Part shown: positions 20,701 to 21,517 of the stretch, one piece after another
How positions within the stretch are numbered: position 1 is the stretch's first letter
Layout: the number at the start of each line of letters is the position of its first letter
Origin: an uncultured Eubacteriales bacterium
GTDB lineage: Bacteria; Bacillota; Clostridia; Oscillospirales; Acutalibacteraceae
Reading direction: 5' to 3'
DNA: 21,517 bases
Assembly (NCBI GenBank): GCA_948762645.1
Contig: CAQBRY010000018.1
Coordinates: 1 to 21,517, forward strand
The notes under the pieces: model-generated
What the model was told of the DNA's origin: nothing
The model's database searches: none
The model's input: the letters and a program-made list of their open reading frames with translations, nothing else
Position numbers and translations under genes: made by a program

Positions 20701-21517
20701 GTTTTATAAATTTTTTCATAATTCTTTATACTCCCCGTATTCATTGATTATATTTAAGCTATATTACATTTTAATTAAAAAGTCAATTTTTTTAATATTT
20801 TAGGAAGCGATCTTAAAGTTATGACAAGACGTAATATTATAAAGTCTTATGTAAATAATAAGAGTATTTGAAAAAGAGGGAATGTATGTTAAAAAGTATA
20901 AAATTAGTTTCAAATTGTGATAAGACGTATGATGTAATAATAGAATACGAAAACAATAATGCTGAATTTGGATTAGAATTTATTAACATAAGTAGTGCAA
21001 AGACTATGTCCGAGAAAATATTAAACTTTATAAGAAACAAGACAAAAAGCGTCAAAATCTCGAGCGTCAGAATACTGGTTTCGGGGGTGTTAATTACAAC
21101 TATAGCATTTTCATCATTTATGTCTGTTTTTTCATCATCGAATAGATATAGTATGGGCTATTTATATAGCGGTACGGACATACAACACATTGAATATGTA
21201 AATAGAACAAATGATTCCTTGGATACTGTATCTCCAAGCTATTTTGACATAGAGGAAGATGGATCATTAAAACTTAATTATTTAAGTGAAAATCTTATAA
21301 ATCAGATGCATAATAAAGGAATAAAAGTCGTACCGTTTTTAAGTAATCATTGGAATAGGACGGGTGGTATTAACGCATTAAAAAATGTAGGAGTGTTGTC
21401 TGATCAAATTGCTGACTATGTTGAAAAGTACAATCTTGATGGAGTAAACGTAGATATTGAGAACGTAACCCATGAGCAAAGAGACCAGTATACGGAGCTT
21501 GTAATATTACTAAGAGA

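Overview
The window is strongly AT-rich (roughly 30% G+C by eye), uses ATG, GTG and TTG starts behind strong GGAGG-type ribosome sites, and carries endospore-related genes: cwlD, a YlmC/YmxH-family gene and a GH18 gene of the spore-former type. This points to a spore-forming member of the Clostridia. No species can be assigned from the sequence alone.

Positions 1-14063 hold the 3' half of one rightward operon for a contractile injection system, either a phage-tail-like particle or an extracellular CIS (eCIS). In order it encodes: a very long Asn/Lys/Ile-rich, cysteine-free protein of unknown function, cut by the left edge; a gpD/gp27-like hub; a gpV-like OB-fold spike base; a separate beta-helix spike-tip protein; a gp25-like wedge protein; two large baseplate J-like proteins; a P2 gpI-like tail protein; and a 600-residue protein with an eCIS-type N-terminus and a C-terminal Ig-like domain. 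Intergenic gaps are 4-24 bases. The operon ends at a strong intrinsic terminator that overlaps its last stop codon. Sheath, tube, cap, ATPase and LysM genes are not in the window and are expected to the left. No capsid, portal, lysis or integrase gene is visible.

Positions 14092-18249 look chromosomal. They hold ribulose-phosphate 3-epimerase (rpe), a convergent CtpE-like P-type cation ATPase with a near-consensus promoter, and divergently from it a YlmC/YmxH-family protein followed by the spore-cortex amidase gene cwlD.

Positions 18250-21517 are an accessory-looking stretch. After a 420-base AT-rich gap come: a secreted M15-like (D,D/L,D-peptidase fold) protein with altered catalytic and metal residues, ended by a clear terminator; a tocopherol-cyclase-family protein; a leftward TM2-domain gene whose signal-peptide start lies in another frame, separated by a one-base shift at an A6 run; and the 5' part of a membrane-anchored GH18 glycosidase cut by the right edge.

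The best candidates for undescribed biology are the giant low-complexity protein next to the CIS hub, the three-way split of the spike, the degenerate M15 protein and the frameshifted TM2 gene.
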